Assembly (NCBI RefSeq): GCF_000519205.1
Contig: NZ_JAFB01000046.1
Coordinates: forward strand, 1 to 64,000
Origin: Amycolatopsis taiwanensis DSM 45107
Lineage (GTDB): Bacteria; Actinomycetota; Actinomycetes; Mycobacteriales; Pseudonocardiaceae
Length of the DNA stretch: 64,000 nt
Reading direction: 5' to 3'
Below, piece by piece: positions 17,045 through 26,189 of the stretch (its first letter is position 1; each line of letters begins with the position of its first letter). The translations under genes were made by a program, and so were the position numbers. The notes under the pieces were generated by a model. It saw nothing but the letters and a program-made list of their open reading frames with translations. It was not told the DNA's origin and ran no database searches.

Positions 17045-18140
17045 CTACCGCTCGTTGTCGGTATCAACACGGTAGAAGACACCGTCGGCGAGAACGAGCA
17101 CCGTCAGGTCAGTGGTGCCGGGAGCCGCGACCGCCCGCCAGCCCGGTTGCGGCGTGTCCGGCCGGGCCAGGCCCGTCACCCCGCCACCGGCGATCGTTCC
17201 CGTCCCGTCCACCACCAGGACACAGCGCGGCGGCCGGTTGTCGACCACGGCCCAACCGGACAGCAGGCTGTCCGCGGCCACCGGCGCGGTATCGACTACT
17301 CCTTTGGACGACTCGGTCGAGTCCGGCCCGGGCAACGGCCGCGCCGACGCCACGTCCATTCGCTGCCCCAACTCCGGTCCCCCGCAGCCCAGCGTGAAAT
17401 CCGAAGTGAACGGATAATCCCCCAGCGCGCGGGCGGCGGGAATCACCGACGGCTCGATCTGTAATGCGGCCAACGCATTCGTCGCCTCCACCCGCAACGC
17501 CACCGCCGCAACCCCCAACGGCGCATACGCGGCCCGCGCCGAATCTTGTTTCCCTCCACCGATCGCATGCGTGACCAGCCCGACCGTGACGACTCCGACC
17601 GCCAGATACCGCACCGGCAAACCCGGCCGAAACACCGCGACCAGCGCCACCACCGCACACATCACCAACGCCGCCGCCAAGCCATACCGGCCCAGCAGCC
17701 CCACGTTTCCACCCGCCACCGCCACCGTCGTGGTCCGGCCCAACGCCACCAGCGCCGCCAGCATCAGCCCGTAAGCGCCCAGCCCCAACCACCCCGACAC
17801 CGCCTCGCGCCCCGGCCGAGGAAGCACCGAGCAGGCCAACACCACGAGTACCGCGACCGTGACACCCCCGGCGATCACCGCCACCACCGGCTGGTCCGCC
17901 GACCACAATCCCCCGACCACCGCGGTGAAAACCGACAACCGCCGATCCGGATCGACCGCGCTGGTCGCCAGCGACTGCGGCCCCGACGGCTTGGTCACCA
18001 ACCAGAAGCCCACCACGACCAGCCCCGCGCCGGCGAAGAAACCGCCTCCACCAGCGAGAAACCCACCGCCAGCACCAAAACCAGAGCGATCGCCCGCGCC
18101 CACGACCGGACCAGCGCACGCAGGCTCTCCGATGAGCCAC
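17045..18140 (-). pseudogene. Multi-pass membrane protein of unknown function, frameshifted and N-terminally truncated
   Basis: The main frame (about 18050 to 17045) encodes six or seven hydrophobic helices, then a non-membrane C-terminal domain with 'DYPFTSDFTLGCGGPELGQ' and 'DNRPPRCVLVVDGTGTI', and ends 'TDNER'. The preceding helix 'SWARAIALVLVLAVGFSLVE' is in another frame just upstream (18135-18070), so one frameshift near 18050 separates the two. The true N-terminus appears lost toward the IS debris at 18.4-18.9 kb. It resembles hypothetical membrane proteins of Pseudonocardiales with an extracellular C-terminal domain. I cannot name a function. Confidence 0.55.
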
Positions 18141-18540
18141 GCCTGCTCGGTAGCCGTGGCCCGCACGACGGCGTCGACAGCATGCTGCGGGTGCCGGGAC
18201 TCAAACGTTGCTCGGCCAAGGCTCCATAGAACGCTCCGCATGCAAGAGGCAGCGGGAACGAAACACACCGCACGGGTGGAACGTGCGAAACATCATGTAA
18301 CAAAAGACAAAACCGCATGCCATCTGCGGTGACCGACACAGAAACCGTGCCTGTTCTCGTCCTGACTGGAAACAGGTCAAGACGGGGTGTAGCCAAGCTG
18401 ATCACCGGACGGTTATCGTGCCAACGCTTTCCGCACCACCAGGGGCATCAGAGACGGGAGACGCGGCGATGTGACTGCTGGTGCGCTACACCAATCAGGG
18501 GCGGGCCGACCCCGAGCGCACACCACCCTCGCCACGCCGC

Positions 18541-18731
18541 CTCGTCTCCTGGATCATGAGCCTCAACGGCCTGGAAAAGGACCACGACGCCACCATCGCC
18601 GGCCTGACCCTGCCCTACAGCAACGGCCCCGCCGAGGGTGTCAACACGAAAGTATCAAAATGCTCAAGCGTCAGACCTACGGCAGGGCCAGCTTCCCCCT
18701 GCTACGCAAGAGAATCCTGCTCGTCGAATGA
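18541..18731 (+). pseudogene. ISL3-type transposase, C-terminal remnant with frameshift
   Basis: One frame reads 'GLTLPYSNGPAEGVNTK' and, after a shift near 18650, the next frame reads 'IKMLKRQTYGRASFPLLRKR' to the stop at 18731. This is the characteristic C-terminal 'GxVEGxxNxIKxLKRxxxGRAxFxLLRxR' block of ISL3 transposases. The DDE core is missing. Confidence 0.7.
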
Positions 18732-18837
18732 ACCACCCACAATCACCCAAGCCACCCCTTGATCACTGAACTTTGGACAGAGCCGTTCGCTTTACAGTCC
18801 CGTTCCTGGTGGCCAGGACCGATCAGGAGGTCGAGGG

Positions 18838-18912
18838 AGATCACGTCTTTCGAGATCGACGCCCCGTAAATATCGGAGAAATGCGCGGAAATCTCCCCGG
18901 TTGTCAACCCTT
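18838..18912 (-). pseudogene. IS256-type transposase fragment
   Basis: A 25-residue segment 'GLTTGEISAHFSDIYGASIS' followed by K-D is the conserved block preceding the first catalytic region of IS256/Mutator transposases. Nothing else of the gene survives; an ISL3 remnant lies immediately to the left. Confidence 0.65.
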
Positions 18913-18926
18913 GCAGCGTCTGGTGA

Positions 18927-18980
18927 GGCCCGGCGCGCACCGGACCCGGGACCGGGTCCGGGTCCGGTGCGTGCCGGGCC
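18927..18980 (-). terminator. Very strong hairpin after the sugar-ABC operon
   Basis: Two 23-bp arms (18927-18949 and 18958-18980) are complementary with a single mismatch and enclose an 8-nt loop. The arms are almost purely G+C. The hairpin starts 8 bp beyond the stop of the solute-binding-protein gene (18988) and should terminate the four-gene minus-strand operon, insulating it from the IS debris. Confidence 0.85.
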
Positions 18981-18987
18981 GGGATGT

Positions 18988-20037
18988 CTATTTTTGCTGG
19001 CCGGGCAGGCCCTCGTAGGCGAGGTTGCCGCTGGTGAGGTTGTCGTCGACGAGCTGCGGGAGCTTGGCGATGAACGCGTCCTTTTCGGTGACGACGTTCT
19101 TGAGGGCCTGGTCGACGTTGTCCCTGGTGATGGCTGGCATCGTGTAGACCGGCTTGTCGTTCACTTTCTCGCCCTTGGCGAGTTTCGCTGCCACGGCGAG
19201 TCCTTCAGCCATTTCGACGGTTCCGTGTTGGAAGGAGGTTCCGATGAAATCTCCGGACTTGACGGCCTTGAGTCCGTCCTCGATGCCGTCGATGCCGACG
19301 ATGGGAACACCGCTGATTCCCGCTTCCCGCAGGGCCTGAAGGGCGCCCAGTCCCATGTCGTCGTTCTCCGCGATGACGCCATTGATCTGGCCGCCGAACG
19401 CTGAGATCCAGTTCTTCATCTTGTTCACGGCCTCATCACGCTTCCAGTTGGCCGTGTCCTTGGCGAGCACCTTCATTCCGGGGTTCGCGGCCAGAACCTT
19501 GTCGATGCCTTTGCCGCGATCGATCTCCCCTGATCCGCCAAGCGGTCCTTGGAGGATGACGACGTTGCCGTTGCCGTTGAGTGCTTTGGCCATCATCTCG
19601 GCCTCCTGCTGTCCTGCGGCGACGTCGTCCGGCTGTACCGAGCCGCTGAGCGCGTCATTCTGCAACGAGGCGTTCACGTCGACAATGGGAATGCCCGCGG
19701 CCTTGGCCGCCGCCACCTGCGGCTGGAGCGAGCCGGCCTGTACGGGGTCGACCAGGATCGCGTTCACTTTCTGGTTGATGAACTGGTCGATCTGGCTCGC
19801 CTGGGTGCTCACGTCCAGGTTTGCCGAATTCCACAGGACGTTGATGTCGCGGGCCTTGGCGTAGGCATCGATGCCTTCCTTGCCCTGGGTCACGAACGAC
19901 GACATGTCGTAGACGCTTACCCCGATAGTGGTCTTGCCGACATCCGGGTCACCAGCGCCGCAGCCAGTGAGAAGCAAACCGCCGACCGCCACCACAGCGG
20001 CGGACGCGGTGAACCTGGATAGGAATCGGAATTTCAA
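18988..20037 (-). CDS. Sugar ABC transporter substrate-binding lipoprotein (RbsB-like)
   Basis: 349 residues from TTG 20037, chosen over the ATG at 20067 because AAAGGAG lies 7 nt upstream and because the product then begins with a lipoprotein signal: basic KFRFLSR, a hydrophobic helix, then lipobox 'LLLTGC'. The mature part is a type I periplasmic-binding fold (Peripla_BP_4): '[20 protein letters not shown]', '[20 protein letters not shown]', '[17 protein letters not shown]', '[19 protein letters not shown]'. It captures a sugar or polyol outside the membrane and delivers it to the permease at 20077-21105. The neighbouring dehydrogenase and xylulokinase suggest a pentitol or related polyol. 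Confidence 0.93.
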   Translation of the reverse strand: MKFRFLSRFTASAAVVAVGGLLLTGCGAGDPDVGKTTIGVSVYDMSSFVTQGKEGIDAYAKARDINVLWNSANLDVSTQASQIDQFINQKVNAILVDPVQAGSLQPQVAAAKAAGIPIVDVNASLQNDALSGSVQPDDVAAGQQEAEMMAKALNGNGNVVILQGPLGGSGEIDRGKGIDKVLAANPGMKVLAKDTANWKRDEAVNKMKNWISAFGGQINGVIAENDDMGLGALQALREAGISGVPIVGIDGIEDGLKAVKSGDFIGTSFQHGTVEMAEGLAVAAKLAKGEKVNDKPVYTMPAITRDNVDQALKNVVTEKDAFIAKLPQLVDDNLTSGNLAYEGLPGQQK

Positions 20038-20076
20038 TGTCGCTCCTTTGCGATAGTCACTGCCCATTGGGGGCGG

Positions 20077-21105
20077 TTAGCTGGCCCGGCGGGCGTTCGC
20101 CCAGACGTCGACGCCGACAGCGGCAACGATCAAGATGCCCTTGATGACGTCTTGCCAGTAGGCCGGGACGATGAGGAGGTCGAGTCCGTTGTTCAAGGTC
20201 TGAATGAGCAGGAGTCCCAGTGCGGTTCCCCAGATGCTGCCACGTCCACCCATCAGGGAGGCGCCGCCGATGACGACGGCGGCGATGGCATCGAGTTCGT
20301 ATCCGGCGCCGAGGTTCGGTGCGCCGGACACGACGCGGGACGCGAGCATGAGGCCGGAGAGGCCGGCCAGGACGCCGCTGATCATGTAGACGCTGAAGAG
20401 GATGCTCCGGCTCTTCACGCCGGCGATCTCGGCGGCGTGGCGGTTGCCGCCGACGGCGTAGACCCGCATCCCGTAGACGGTGCGCTTCATGACGAGGGCC
20501 AGTCCGACGACGAAGACGATCATGAGGATGACGGGGATCTTCAACCCGAGCACTTCGGTGTTGGCGAAGGCACCGAACGTTGCGGGAAGCCCGTTGATCG
20601 GGGCGCCGTCGCCGACCACGTAGGCCAGCCCAGAAGCCAGTGTCAGCATTCCGAGTGTGGCGATGAACGGCGGAACGTTCAGCCGTGCGACGACAAGCCC
20701 ATTGATCGCTCCCGCGGCGAGTCCGACCAGCATCGCGGTAACCAGGGCGAGCCAGAGCTGGTTCGGGTTGTTCTTGGCGACCAGGGCAGCGGCCATCGCG
20801 CTGAGCGCGATGACACTTCCAACGGACAGATCGATGCCTCCGGTGAGGATCACCAGGGTCTGACCAAGGGCGATCAACGCGAAGGGGGCGGCCGCGATGA
20901 GAATGGTGGAGAGATTATCCACCGTGCCGAATCGTGCGCTGCGGTAGAGGAAGAACGCGATCACCAGCAGCATGACGACGATCATCGCGTTGTTGATCAG
21001 CAGCTTGCGTACCGATGCGCCGCTGATGTTCGGCATCCGCTTGGTCCGGAGCGATGAGGCTCCGGCGGCCTCCCGCACTGGCGCGTCCTTGTCAGTTCCC
21101 AGCAT
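20077..21105 (-). CDS. Sugar ABC transporter permease (RbsC/XylH-like)
   Basis: 342 residues from ATG 21105, preceded by AAAGGAAC; the frame is open further upstream, but that part is antisense-like overlap with the ATPase gene. About eight to ten helices of the BPD_transp_2 family: 'LGQTLVILTGGIDLSVGSVI' is its signature, and 'VYAVGGNRHAAEIAGVKSRS' is the EAA-like loop that contacts the ATPase. It overlaps the end of the ATPase gene by 14 bp and is 39 bp upstream of the binding-protein gene, so all are co-translated from one message. Confidence 0.94.
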   Translation of the reverse strand: MLGTDKDAPVREAAGASSLRTKRMPNISGASVRKLLINNAMIVVMLLVIAFFLYRSARFGTVDNLSTILIAAAPFALIALGQTLVILTGGIDLSVGSVIALSAMAAALVAKNNPNQLWLALVTAMLVGLAAGAINGLVVARLNVPPFIATLGMLTLASGLAYVVGDGAPINGLPATFGAFANTEVLGLKIPVILMIVFVVGLALVMKRTVYGMRVYAVGGNRHAAEIAGVKSRSILFSVYMISGVLAGLSGLMLASRVVSGAPNLGAGYELDAIAAVVIGGASLMGGRGSIWGTALGLLLIQTLNNGLDLLIVPAYWQDVIKGILIVAAVGVDVWANARRAS

Positions 21106-22630
21106 GTCGAAGTTCCTTTGCGGGAGCGGCTTCCTGGCCGGAAGCGTGGCGGAAGATTCGGTCCTGAATGTCGGATGAGGCGAGTTGCTCCTGGGAGAAA
21201 GAGGCCGCGAAGGTGCCTTCGCGCATGACGAGGGCACGGTGCGAGAGGGAGAGGATCTCGGGCATGTCGGAGGACGCCATGACCACCGCCATGCCTTGGG
21301 CGGCCAGGCTGACAATGATGCGGTAAATCTCGTTGCGAGCGCCCACATCGACGCCTCGGGTGGGTTCATCGAGCAGCAGCACTTTGACGGGGCCGGTCAG
21401 CCAGCGGCCGATGACAACCTTCTGCTGATTTCCTCCGGAGAGTGTTTCGACGGGCTGGTCGAGGTTGCGTCGCCGCAGCAACAGCGAGTCCATCACCGAC
21501 GATATTGCGTCCGTGCGCTGGCGATTTCGAAGCCAACCGACCAACGAGAATGCCCCGGTTCGAGGAAGTGTGGCGTTGTCCAGGATCGACATGCCCAAGA
21601 CCGCCCCGGCGCCCTTGCGGTCCTCGGGAACCAGGACCATTTCGGCCGCGATCGCGGAGGCCGGCTCGCCCGGCCTGATCTTCTTTCCAGCAACATGGAC
21701 AGTCCCGCTGTGGGCACGGCGGAGCCCGAAAATCGTCTCGAGCAGCTCCGTCCGGCCGGCCCCGACAAGACCGGCGAGTCCGACGATCTCGCCCCGACGG
21801 ACCTGCAAGGAGACAGGTGGACGGTCGCCGACCACCAGCCCGCGCACGTCGAGCAGTACCTCGGTCCCGCACGCAGGACGCTCGGGGAACAGGTCATCGA
21901 GTTCTCGACCGATCATCGCCTGGACGATGTTGTCGTCGGTAATGGCGTCGATCGGGGAATCTTCGACCAGCGCCCCGTCCCGGAGGACGACGACGCGGTC
22001 GGCCATCGCCCGGATCTCCTCCATCTTGTGCGTGGTGAAGAGCAGGGCGACTCCCTGGGCTTTGAGAGTGCTCACGACGTGTTCCAGCTGGGCCACCTCG
22101 TGTTCGGCGATGGCGCTCGTGGGTTCGTCCAGGAGCAGGACCCGTGCGCCACGGCTGGTCGCCTTGGCGATCTCGATGAGCTGCCGCACGCCGACCGGCA
22201 GGGTTCCCATCCGGGCCTCGGGATCGATGGCCACCCCGAATGGGGCGAGGAGCCGGCCTGCCTCGGCGATCATGCCGCGGCGGTTCAGGAACGGTCCCCG
22301 GCGCAGTTCTCGGCCGATGAAAAGGTTCTCGTAGACCAGCATGTCCTGGATCGAGGCCAGCTCCTGAGGAACGATGGCCACCCCGAGATGGTTTGCTGCC
22401 TGCGGGTTGCCGGCGGGCAGCCGGTGTTCGCCGACAAGGATTTCGCCTTCGTCTGGGCTGTACTGCCCAGAGGCGATCTTCATAAGGGTCGACTTGCCGG
22501 CACCGTTCTCGCCGGCCAAGGCGGTAACGGTTCCCGGCTCCAACGTCAAAGAGATGCTCTTGAGTACGGGGATCCCGGCGAAGCCCTTGGCGATCCCGGT
22601 GCAGCGAAGGGCGGCGAGTTGGTTCGTCAC
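21092..22630 (-). CDS. Sugar ABC transporter ATP-binding protein (RbsA/XylG-like, two NBDs)
   Basis: 512 residues with two tandem nucleotide-binding domains. NBD1: Walker A 'GENGAGKSTLMKIASG' near residue 39, Walker B 'RVLLLDEPTSAIAEHE'. NBD2 has the degenerate Walker A 'GLVGAGRTELLETIFG' near 287, signature 'ETLSGGNQQKVVIGRWL' and Walker B 'KVLLLDEPTRGVDVGA'. This asymmetry is standard for the carbohydrate-uptake-2 class. It energises the permease at 20077-21105. It starts 4 bp after the stop of the dehydrogenase gene, second in the operon. Confidence 0.95.
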   Translation of the reverse strand: MTNQLAALRCTGIAKGFAGIPVLKSISLTLEPGTVTALAGENGAGKSTLMKIASGQYSPDEGEILVGEHRLPAGNPQAANHLGVAIVPQELASIQDMLVYENLFIGRELRRGPFLNRRGMIAEAGRLLAPFGVAIDPEARMGTLPVGVRQLIEIAKATSRGARVLLLDEPTSAIAEHEVAQLEHVVSTLKAQGVALLFTTHKMEEIRAMADRVVVLRDGALVEDSPIDAITDDNIVQAMIGRELDDLFPERPACGTEVLLDVRGLVVGDRPPVSLQVRRGEIVGLAGLVGAGRTELLETIFGLRRAHSGTVHVAGKKIRPGEPASAIAAEMVLVPEDRKGAGAVLGMSILDNATLPRTGAFSLVGWLRNRQRTDAISSVMDSLLLRRRNLDQPVETLSGGNQQKVVIGRWLTGPVKVLLLDEPTRGVDVGARNEIYRIIVSLAAQGMAVVMASSDMPEILSLSHRALVMREGTFAASFSQEQLASSDIQDRIFRHASGQEAAPAKELRHAGN

Positions 22631-22633
22631 GGG

Positions 22634-23668
22634 TCACAGCCCCGGAGAAACGATCGTCTTCAGGACGGCCGGCCGGGTGGACTCGATCAGGGCCTCGGCG
22701 ACGTGGTCCAGGTCGTGGTGCCCGGTGACCATGGAGTCGAGGTCGACGCGACCGGTGCGGACCAGGTCGATGGCCGTCGGCCAGGTGTTGGCGTAACGGA
22801 ATACGCCTGTCACGACGAGTTCGCGGTTCTGGATCACGGGGATCGGCAGGGACACTTCGTCGGCGCCCATGCCGATCAGCACCATGCGGCCGCCCGGACC
22901 CAGTGCTGCCAGCCCGGACAGCACCGCCGGCGTGGCCCCGGAGCATTCGAGAAAGACATCGACATCGAGCCCGAGTCCGGCGATGTCGTCGGTTCTCGGG
23001 TCGAGGATGCTCGTTGCCCCGTACTCTCGGGATTGCGCCCGCCTGTTCTCGTCGAGGTCGCTCACGAGGATTTCGGTTGCGCCGAAGGCGCGCGCGGCCT
23101 GCGCGGCCAGGATGCCGATCGGACCGGCGCCGGCGATGAGCACGCGCGATCCGGCCGTGATGCCGGCTTTGCGAGCCGCCGCGATGCCCACTGAGAGGGG
23201 CTCCATGAGCGCCGCGGCGTCGTCGCTGATGGAATCGGGGACGTCGAAGGCGAAGTGCGACTGGATCGTCACGTACTCGGCGAACGCGCCGTCAACCGGG
23301 GGCGTGGCGAAGAACCGCATGTGGGGGCAGAGGTTGTAGCGGCCGCTGAGAGTCTGGGGCGAGGTCGCCGACGGGTGCTGCGGCTCGACGGAGACACGGC
23401 GCCCAATGCGGGACTCGGGCACGTCGGCACCCACTGCGACGATCCTGCCGGCCGCCTCGTGCCCGAGGACCAGCGGCGCATCGACGACGAAGTCGCCGAT
23501 GCGACCCTCCTGGAAGTAGTGGACATCGGAGCCGCACACGCCCACAGAAGAGACTTTCACGAGGACCTCGTCGCGGTCCGGGCGCGGCACGGGCCGTTCC
23601 TCCACGACGAGCGTGCCCGGCTCGATCAGGACACTGGCACGCATGGTATCCGGGACTGTTTCGGACAT
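22634..23668 (-). CDS. Zinc-dependent NAD(P) polyol dehydrogenase (sorbitol/xylitol dehydrogenase-like)
   Basis: 344 residues, MDR superfamily. Catalytic-zinc site: 'VGVCGSDVHYFQEGRIG' (Cys) and 'VLGHEAAGRIVAVG' (His-Glu). The Rossmann motif is 'VLIAGAGPIGILAAQAARAF', and 'VSDLDENRR' places an Asp after beta-2, which favours NAD over NADP. The structural four-Cys zinc loop seen in many MDR enzymes is largely missing ('RYNLCPHMRFFATPPVDG' retains one Cys), as in sorbitol/xylitol dehydrogenases. It should oxidise an imported polyol to a ketose, which xylulokinase (24792-26189) then phosphorylates. First gene of the minus-strand operon, divergent from the SorC regulator. Confidence 0.9.
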   Translation of the reverse strand: MSETVPDTMRASVLIEPGTLVVEERPVPRPDRDEVLVKVSSVGVCGSDVHYFQEGRIGDFVVDAPLVLGHEAAGRIVAVGADVPESRIGRRVSVEPQHPSATSPQTLSGRYNLCPHMRFFATPPVDGAFAEYVTIQSHFAFDVPDSISDDAAALMEPLSVGIAAARKAGITAGSRVLIAGAGPIGILAAQAARAFGATEILVSDLDENRRAQSREYGATSILDPRTDDIAGLGLDVDVFLECSGATPAVLSGLAALGPGGRMVLIGMGADEVSLPIPVIQNRELVVTGVFRYANTWPTAIDLVRTGRVDLDSMVTGHHDLDHVAEALIESTRPAVLKTIVSPGL

Positions 23669-23778
23669 CTCTTTCCCGTCAGATCGATGGTTGAGCCGCA
23701 GCACTCGTCGAAGGGGCCGAGCCTCGGGTCGCTGGCGGGCCGACAATAAGCCAGGACGCAACAGATGTGCAAGTACCG

Positions 23779-23792
23779 TGTTCATATGTTCA
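23779..23792. promoter_or_regulatory. TGTTCA direct repeat in the divergent polyol promoter region
   Basis: In the 176-bp gap between the dehydrogenase (start 23668) and the SorC regulator (start 23845) the sequence TGTTCA-TA-TGTTCA occurs. A TAAGAT hexamer at 23811-23816 could be the -10 of the rightward promoter. The repeat is the best candidate for the SorC-family operator controlling both operons. Confidence 0.5.
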
Positions 23793-23844
23793 ACCACGGC
23801 GCGATCTGCGTAAGATGAGCTGACCCGCACGGAAGGGGGAAGCG

Positions 23845-24795
23845 GTGGCAAAACCCGCTGCCGGACCAGACAAGCTCGTACGCCTGGCCTACATCGCCCG
23901 ACGGCATTTCCTGGAGGGACGGACTCGCATCGAGATCGCCGAGGAGCTGAACCTGAGCCGGATCAAGGTGGGGCGTCTACTCGACGACGCCATCGCCTCC
24001 GGGATCGTCACCTTCACCATCGCGGCCCCGGACAGCCTGGACGTCGAACGATCCCTGGCAATGCAGAAGAAGTACCACCTGAAGCACTCGATCGTGCTGC
24101 ACACTCCCACCGATTCGCCCGAGCACATCCAGCGCGAGCTCGGCCGCGCCGCCGCGGACCTGCTCAGCGAGATCGCAACCGCCGAGGACGTCATCGGCAT
24201 GACCGCGGGCCGGACCCTCAGCAGCATGTCCCAGCAGCTTCACGACCTCCCGCGCTGCGAAGTGGTGCAGCTGGCCGGGATCGCCGGCCCCGTCCAGGCC
24301 ACCGGCGTCGAGGTCATCCGACGCGTCAGCGCCGTTACCCACGGCCATGCGTGGACCATCTACGCGCCCATCATCACCTCGGACGCCGCCGCGGCCGAAG
24401 CCATCGCGCGCCAACACGAAGTCCGCGAGACCCGCCGGCAGTTCGCCCGGGTCACGATCGCCCTGGTCGCCATCGGCAGCTGGTCCCCGCCCGACTCGCA
24501 GCTCTACGACAACCCGGCGCTCTCGGCCAAGGAGCGTGAGGCTGTGCTGAAGGCCGGAGTCAAGGCCGAGATCGGGGCCCTCCTCATCGACCGCAGCGGC
24601 ACCGTGCTTGATCTCCTCCCCGGCCGCAGCGTGGCGATCGGCGAGGACGAACTGCGTCGCATACCAGAGGTGATCGGGGTGGCCGGTGGGCCGAAGAAGA
24701 CTGAGGCGGTTGCCTCCGCCCTCGCCTCGGGCCTCATCTCGTCACTTGTCACCGACTCAACACTCGCGGCCCGGCTCCTCGAGGAGACAGCATGA
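23845..24795 (+). CDS. SorC/DeoR family sugar-binding transcriptional regulator
   Basis: 316 residues from GTG 23845 with GGAAGGGGGAA upstream. An N-terminal HTH ('RTRIEIAEELNLSRIKVGRL', residues 22-50) is followed by the SorC sugar-binding domain: 'DVIGMTAGRTLSSMSQQL', 'VVQLAGIAGPVQATGVEVI', 'VAIGSWSPPDSQLYDN', and 'RIPEVIGVAGGPKKTEAVAS'. Members form tetramers and bind a phosphorylated sugar as effector. It overlaps xylB by 4 bp and is divergent from the transport operon, so it very likely controls both arms of the module. Confidence 0.94.
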   Translation: MAKPAAGPDKLVRLAYIARRHFLEGRTRIEIAEELNLSRIKVGRLLDDAIASGIVTFTIAAPDSLDVERSLAMQKKYHLKHSIVLHTPTDSPEHIQRELGRAAADLLSEIATAEDVIGMTAGRTLSSMSQQLHDLPRCEVVQLAGIAGPVQATGVEVIRRVSAVTHGHAWTIYAPIITSDAAAAEAIARQHEVRETRRQFARVTIALVAIGSWSPPDSQLYDNPALSAKEREAVLKAGVKAEIGALLIDRSGTVLDLLPGRSVAIGEDELRRIPEVIGVAGGPKKTEAVASALASGLISSLVTDSTLAARLLEETA

Positions 24796-26189
24796 ACCCT
24801 CGGGTGGTCGTCTCGGGAATCGACTCCTCGACGCAAAGCTGCAAGGCCCTCACCGTTGATGCCGAGACCGGCGAAATCCTCGCACGGGCATCCGCGGCGC
24901 ACCCCGACGGCACCGCCGTCGACGTCCGGCACTGGTGGCAGGCCCTGCAGGACTGCTCGCCCGACGGATTCTCCGCCTCGGCCGCCGTGTCCGTCAGCGC
25001 CCAACAGCACGGCCTGGTTGCCCTCGGCGCTGACGGCAAGCCCGTATACGACGCGCTCCTGTGGAACGACACGCGCTCGGCCCCCCAAGCGGCGCACCTG
25101 CGCGAGCAATTCGGGGCCGAATGGTGGGCCGAACAGATCGGTGTGGTCCCGGTGCCCTCATTCACGATCACCAAGCTCGCGTGGCTGGCACAGCACGAAC
25201 CAGCCACAGCGGACCGGACAGCCACGATTCTGCTGCCGCACGACTGGCTGACCTGGAAGCTCGCCGGAATGCCGGAGTCTCCGACGACCGACCGCAGTGA
25301 CGCCTCCGGAACCGGCTACTTCTCCGTACCGGAGAACCGCTATCGAACCGACCTGGTCCAGGAAGTCTTCGGCAAAGTCCCGAAGCTGCCGAAAGTCCTA
25401 GCGGCCAACGAAACCGCGGGCAGGACAGCCACCGGGGCCCTTCTCGCCGCCGGATGCGGCGACAACGCCGGAGCCGCCCTGGGCCTCGGACTCCAACCCG
25501 GCGAGGTGGCCGTCAGCATTGGCACGAGCGGGACCGTCTTCACCTCCACACCCCAACCCGTCGCAGACGCCTCCGGTGCGGTTGCCGGCTTCGCCGACGC
25601 CACCGGCCAGAACCTTCCCCTGCTTGCCACCATCAACGCCGCACGCATCCTGTCCGGCACCGCCCAACTCCTGGGCGTCGACCTTCCGGAGTTCGACCGC
25701 CTTGCCGGCGCCGGCCCCCTCGACGCGGGCGGCCTCACCCTCGTGCCCTACTTCGACGGCGAACGCACGCCGAACCTCCCCGATGCCCACGGCACACTCC
25801 TCGGGATGTCCAGGGCCAACCTCACTCCCGAAAACCTGGCCCGAACGGCCGTCCTCGGGCTGCTGTGCATGCTCGCGGACGCCCTCGACTCCCTCAGATC
25901 GCAGGGCATCGCGGCCAACCGTGTACTGCTCATCGGCGGCGGGTCCAAGGCAGCCAGCGTGCGCAACGCCGCGGCCGACATCCTGGCAGCGGAGATTCTC
26001 GTTCCAGAGCCCGAGGAATACGTCGCCCTCGGGGCCGCGAGACAGGCGGCCTGGGCACTGTCCGGCGACCCGGAACCACCACAGTGGGAGCGCCGCATCT
26101 CGACATCGTCCGAACCGACACATCCCGAATGGGCCACGGAAGTCCGCGGCAGGTTCGCGCGAGCCAAGGAGCTCCTGTATGGCATCTAA
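24792..26189 (+). CDS. xylB: Xylulokinase (FGGY family carbohydrate kinase)
   Basis: 465 residues. FGGY kinase with two actin-like domains. N-terminal phosphate loop 'SGIDSSTQSCKALTV'; substrate region 'QQHGLVALGADGKPVYDALL' with 'WNDTRS'; second-domain phosphate loop 'AVSIGTSGTVFTS'; adenosine motif 'VLLIGGGSKAASVRN'. The overall pattern is that of D-xylulose kinases, which yield xylulose-5-phosphate for the pentose phosphate pathway. Ribulokinase or another ketose kinase activity cannot be excluded. It overlaps the regulator by 4 bp and the next gene by 11 bp. Confidence 0.9.
   Translation: MNPRVVVSGIDSSTQSCKALTVDAETGEILARASAAHPDGTAVDVRHWWQALQDCSPDGFSASAAVSVSAQQHGLVALGADGKPVYDALLWNDTRSAPQAAHLREQFGAEWWAEQIGVVPVPSFTITKLAWLAQHEPATADRTATILLPHDWLTWKLAGMPESPTTDRSDASGTGYFSVPENRYRTDLVQEVFGKVPKLPKVLAANETAGRTATGALLAAGCGDNAGAALGLGLQPGEVAVSIGTSGTVFTSTPQPVADASGAVAGFADATGQNLPLLATINAARILSGTAQLLGVDLPEFDRLAGAGPLDAGGLTLVPYFDGERTPNLPDAHGTLLGMSRANLTPENLARTAVLGLLCMLADALDSLRSQGIAANRVLLIGGGSKAASVRNAAADILAAEILVPEPEEYVALGAARQAAWALSGDPEPPQWERRISTSSEPTHPEWATEVRGRFARAKELLYGI

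Noticed and set aside
21185-23194. 669-residue plus-strand open frame
   Set aside because: It is antisense to the ABC ATPase and dehydrogenase genes, and its composition (Gly/Asp/His-rich) is that of a high-GC shadow frame.
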